From: Modestobacter sp.
GTDB taxonomy: Bacteria; Actinomycetota; Actinomycetes; Mycobacteriales; Geodermatophilaceae
Direction: 5' to 3'
DNA: 8,437 nucleotides
NCBI GenBank assembly: GCA_025963425.1
Contig: JAOPUQ010000258.1
Location: 1-8,437 of the forward strand
The notes under the pieces were generated by a model. The model was not told the origin of the DNA and ran no database searches. It saw only the letters and a program-made list of their open reading frames with translations. This document shows positions 6,102 through 8,437 of this stretch, piece by piece (positions within the stretch are counted from its first letter, which is position 1; the number at the start of each line of letters is the position of its first letter). A program made the position numbers and the translations under genes.

Positions 6102-6610
6102 TGCGGCACCTCGTTCCGCTCGGTGTGCGGCGCCGGGGTGGCGCCTTGCACGGTGATGGTCAGGGACTGGCCACGCCACTGGGCGTCGACGCGGCACAGG
6201 TCTTCCGGCCGGGAGGCCGGGGGGATGGGCCCGGTCTGCGGGAGACCGAGGGAGGAGAGCTCGGGCAGCAGCGACTTGACGTTGCCGCCGAGCACGTTGG
6301 CCAGCTCGCCGAGGGCGTCGTCGACGTCCTCCTGCTCGATGACCGCCGGCGGTCGGGCCCGCAGCAGGCACTCGGTGAGTGCCACCGCGGTCGCCTCGTC
6401 GCAGGTGACGACCACGGCACCGCACCAGCGGCCGGTGATCTGCACCCAGGCGCTCACGGTCACCTCCGGGGCCGGCACCGGCAACGGGACCAGTACCTCG
6501 CCGTCGCCGACCAGGGAGGTCCAGACGTCGTCGGCGATGCTCTGCACGGTGGCCGCGTCGAGCATCTCGGTGATGGGCTGCTGCGCCGGTGAGCTCAGCA
6601 GGTCGCTCAC
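6098..6610 (-). CDS. cheX: CheX-like CheY-P phosphatase (CheC/CheX/FliY family)
   Basis: This 170-residue soluble protein carries a complete D-X3-E-X2-N-X22-P signature of the CheC/CheX/FliY phosphatases: Asp98, Glu102, Asn105 and Pro128, within DALGELANVLGGN (98-110). Glu and Asn are the residues that position the attacking water on CheY-P in this family. A single motif and the short length favour CheX over two-site CheC or FliY. There is no surface-presentation (SpoA) domain, which argues against FliY. The GTG start at 6610 overlaps the stop of the upstream cheY (GTGA) and has a perfect AGGAGGT ribosome site 6 bases before it. The stop overlaps the GTG of the downstream cheY. Lying between two cheY genes, it probably resets signalling by dephosphorylating one or both. 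CheX versus CheC naming is an inference. Confidence 0.82.
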   Translation of the reverse strand: MSDLLSSPAQQPITEMLDAATVQSIADDVWTSLVGDGEVLVPLPVPAPEVTVSAWVQITGRWCGAVVVTCDEATAVALTECLLRARPPAVIEQEDVDDALGELANVLGGNVKSLLPELSSLGLPQTGPIPPASRPEDLCRVDAQWRGQSLTITVQGATPAPHTERNEVPQ

Positions 6611-6990
6611 AGGGAGACCTCCTGGGGGAGCAGGCCGAGCAGGGCGAGCTTGTCGCGCATGGCGTCGGCGGTGAACGGCTTGATCATGTACTCGTGCGCG
6701 CCGGCGGCCAGCGCCCGCACGATCTGGCTGGTCTCGCTCTCGGTGGTCACCATCATCAGCGCGACCGACCGGTAGGCCGGGTTGCTGCGGACGGCGGAGA
6801 CGAACTGAAGTCCGTCCATCACCGGCATGTTCCAGTCGACGCAGGCGAGGTCGGGCAGGTAGCCCTCCTCGAGCACGTCGAGGGCCTCCCGACCGTCGCC
6901 GGCAGGCCGGACCTCGTAGCCGAAGTCCTCCAGGATGCTGCCGACGATGCGCCGCATGGCACGGGAGTCGTCGATCACGAGGGCACGCAC
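6607..6990 (-). CDS. cheY: CheY-type single-domain response regulator (CheY2, promoter-proximal)
   Basis: This 127-residue receiver domain has Asp7-Asp8, phosphoacceptor Asp52 in VDWNMPVMDG, Thr82 and Lys104 in IKPF. Unlike the other CheY it keeps an aromatic residue, Tyr101, at the E. coli Tyr106 position (EYMIKPF), so it has the full switch set. A short hydrophobic tail (LALLGLLPQEVSL) extends past the last helix and partly encodes the cheX ribosome site. The GTG start at 6990 has GGAAGGGGAA upstream and lies 1 base after the cheR stop; an in-frame extension to 7125 would only overlap cheR. It is presumably phosphorylated by an off-window CheA and is the better candidate for the motor-binding CheY. 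Substrate of the adjacent CheX is inferred from order. Confidence 0.92.
   Translation of the reverse strand: MRALVIDDSRAMRRIVGSILEDFGYEVRPAGDGREALDVLEEGYLPDLACVDWNMPVMDGLQFVSAVRSNPAYRSVALMMVTTESETSQIVRALAAGAHEYMIKPFTADAMRDKLALLGLLPQEVSL
6617..6623 (-). promoter_or_regulatory. Consensus ribosome binding site for cheX
   Basis: On the minus strand AGGAGGT lies 6 bases before the GTG at 6610, inside the last codons of the upstream cheY. It is the strongest Shine-Dalgarno I found in the window. It decides the cheX start, and suggests that this protein is translated efficiently on its own as well as by coupling. Confidence 0.7.
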
Positions 6991-6991
6991 G

Positions 6992-7816
6992 TCAGTTCCC
7001 CTTCCGAGGGCGGTAGGCGGAGCCGCGGCCGAGGACGACCCGCTCCCAGTTGTCGTCCACGCCGAGGGTGGTCTCGGCGGCGCCGAGGAAGAGCCAGCCG
7101 TCCGGGCGCATGAGCTGGCGGACACGGCGCAGGATGCCCTGCTTGGTAGCCATGTCGAAGTAGATGAGCACGTTGCGCAGGTACACGACGTCGAACGGCC
7201 CCATCCGCGGCAGCGGCGCCGCGAGGTTGCACTCGGTCGTGGTGACCATCCGGCGCAGGGTGGGGGAGATCTCCCACTCGTTGCCGGCGCGGGTGAAGTG
7301 CCGGACCAGCATGGACGCCGGCAGTCCGCGGTTGACCTCGAGCTGGCTGAACCGTCCCGCCCGGGTCCGCTCGACCATCTCCCGGGACAGGTCCGTCGCG
7401 GTGATCGAGACGCGGCGGGCAGCGTCGGGCAGGGCGTCGGACACGAGCATGGCGATCGTGTACGGCTCCTGGCCGCTCGAGCAGGCCGCCGACCAGATGT
7501 TGAGCCGCTCCTCGGGACGCCGGCCGGCGACCAGGGAGGGCAGCACGGTGCCGGTCAGCGCGGTGAACGGGTCGCCGTCGCGGAACCAGGAGGTCTCGTT
7601 GGTGGTGAGCGCCTCGACGATGCGCCGGGTGGTGGCGGCGTCGGGCCGGTTGCGCACCGACTCGACGAGCTCGCTCACCCCGGTCAGTCCCCGCTGCTGG
7701 GCCATCGGCAGCAGGCGGGCCTCGACCAGGTACTCCTTGCCCGGCTGGAGGACGATCGCGCTCTCCTTGTGCACCAGCTGGCGCACCCAGTCGAAGCTCG
7801 TGGCGGTGAGGGTCAT
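6992..7816 (-). CDS. cheR: CheR, chemotaxis receptor glutamate O-methyltransferase
   Basis: CheR transfers methyl groups from S-adenosylmethionine to glutamates of chemoreceptors, setting adaptation against CheB. This 274-residue protein has the small N-terminal helical domain (about 1-65), TNETSWFRD (72-80), the SAM-binding motif IWSAACSSGQEPYTIAM (107-123), TATDLS (139-144) and YLRNVLIYFD (212-221), plus LGAAET (244-249) near the end. All are standard for the family and length is normal. No C-terminal TPR or sensor domain is fused. The ATG at 7816 overlaps the cheB stop (ATGA) and has GGAG 8 bases upstream; an extension to 8257 would only overlap cheB. Position between cheB and cheY fits a classic adaptation operon. 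Confidence 0.96.
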   Translation of the reverse strand: MTLTATSFDWVRQLVHKESAIVLQPGKEYLVEARLLPMAQQRGLTGVSELVESVRNRPDAATTRRIVEALTTNETSWFRDGDPFTALTGTVLPSLVAGRRPEERLNIWSAACSSGQEPYTIAMLVSDALPDAARRVSITATDLSREMVERTRAGRFSQLEVNRGLPASMLVRHFTRAGNEWEISPTLRRMVTTTECNLAAPLPRMGPFDVVYLRNVLIYFDMATKQGILRRVRQLMRPDGWLFLGAAETTLGVDDNWERVVLGRGSAYRPRKGN

Positions 7817-8437
7817 CGTCGGGCTCCGGAGGCGAGGGGGCGGGTCACGGGCAGCAGCCGGGTGATCGCGTCCGCGATCCGCCCGAGCGGCAGCACCTCG
7901 TCGGCGTGGCCGGCCTGGGTGACGGCGCCGGGCATGCCCCAGACGACGGAGGTGGCCTGGTCCTGGGCGATCACGGTGCCGCCGGCCTCGCGGATCTGGC
8001 CGGTGCCGATGCGTCCGTCGGACCCCATGCCGGTGAGCACCACGCCCAGCACGGCACCGTCGTAGGCGGCGACCGCGGAACGGAAGAGGACGTCGACGGC
8101 CGGCCGGCAGAAGTTCTCCGCCGGTCCCTGGTCCAGGGCGGTGCGCTTGATGCCGCCGGTGGCCCGGATGGTGAGGTGGAAGTCGCCGGGGGCGATGTGC
8201 ACGGTGCCCGGCGCGAGCAAGGTGCCGGCGACGGCCTCGACGACGTCGAGGGCGCACAGCCGGTCCAGCCGCTGGGCGAACTGGCGGGTGAACACCGGTG
8301 GCATGTGCTGGACCAGGAGCACCGGAACCGGCAGCGAGGCCGGCAGCAGCGGCAGCACCTTGGTCAGCGCCTCCGGTCCGCCCGTGGAGGAACCGATGAC
8401 CAGGACGGCCGGCTCCTGGCGGGGCCGCACGCGGGGC
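7813..8437 (-). CDS. cheB: CheB, chemotaxis protein-glutamate methylesterase (C-terminal domain; 5' end outside window)
   Basis: The visible 207 residues form the CheB methylesterase domain, which removes receptor methyl groups and deamidates receptor glutamines. The catalytic triad is visible: Ser in IGSSTGGPEAL (codon 8386-8388), His in VQHMPP (8305-8307) and Asp in LTGMGSDG (8017-8019). The PGTVHIAPGDFHL strand and VVWGMPGAV are also typical. A GTG at 8430 could be read as a start, but the frame stays open through 8436 and the usual CheB has an N-terminal receiver domain, so the gene most likely continues outside. The sequence just before the domain (PRVRPRQEP) looks like a linker. The stop overlaps the cheR start (ATGA). 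Whether a receiver domain is present cannot be seen. Confidence 0.95.
   Translation of the reverse strand, partial: PRVRPRQEPAVLVIGSSTGGPEALTKVLPLLPASLPVPVLLVQHMPPVFTRQFAQRLDRLCALDVVEAVAGTLLAPGTVHIAPGDFHLTIRATGGIKRTALDQGPAENFCRPAVDVLFRSAVAAYDGAVLGVVLTGMGSDGRIGTGQIREAGGTVIAQDQATSVVWGMPGAVTQAGHADEVLPLGRIADAITRLLPVTRPLASGARR

Noticed and set aside
6935..8065. Plus-strand open frame (376 codons) antisense to cheR and cheB
   Set aside because: It is a shadow frame. CheR and CheB motifs on the minus strand are complete and the antisense product shows no domain.
1..8437. tRNA, rRNA, CRISPR array, insertion sequence or prophage signals
   Set aside because: No cloverleaf-like segment, regularly spaced repeats, transposase motifs or terminal inverted repeats were seen. 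Codon use and GC look uniform across the window.

Overview
The window is very GC-rich DNA with strong G/C third-position bias, GTG starts and short gene overlaps. This fits a high-GC actinobacterium. A motility cluster beside a PAS-GAF-SpoIIE phosphatase and a DctA carrier would suit Geodermatophilaceae (Blastococcus/Modestobacter-like) or Kineosporia-type relatives. That placement is an inference from style and gene content, not from a marker gene.

Layout: (a) 1-728 (+) is the 3' part of an AAA-type ATPase with a C-terminal winged-helix-like region, cut by the window edge. (b) 729-971 is a palindrome-rich spacer followed by a possible 51-residue membrane/CxxC mini-protein (820-975, +) whose stop overlaps the next start. 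(c) 972-1901 (+) is an alpha/beta hydrolase. It converges on, and overlaps by 11 bp, the 3' end of (d) 1891-3720 (-), a PAS-GAF-PP2C (SpoIIE/RsbU-type) phosphatase. (e) 3762-5126 (-) is a DctA-family dicarboxylate symporter 41 bp upstream of the phosphatase gene and on the same strand. (f) 5127-5259 is a gap holding a very strong hairpin, the likely terminator of the operon that follows. (g) 5260-8437 (-) is a chemotaxis operon transcribed toward low coordinates: cheB (partial) - cheR - cheY(2) - cheX - cheY(1) - a divergent CheC/CheX-like gene.

The che genes are packed tightly. Four of the five junctions are 4-nt stop/start overlaps (ATGA or GTGA) and the fifth is a 1-nt gap, so the set is almost certainly co-transcribed and translationally coupled. 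CheB and CheR would set receptor methylation. The two CheY proteins are each followed directly by a CheC/CheX/FliY-family protein. The first of these carries the textbook D-X3-E-X2-N-X22-P phosphatase motif, the second only a partial version. The two CheY proteins also differ at the aromatic switch position (Tyr in CheY2, Leu in CheY1), suggesting that they have separate roles. No CheA, CheW or receptor gene lies in the window; they would be expected upstream of cheB, beyond position 8437. The most interesting parts are the duplicated CheY-phosphatase module with its divergent second member, and the small membrane/CxxC ORF coupled to the hydrolase.
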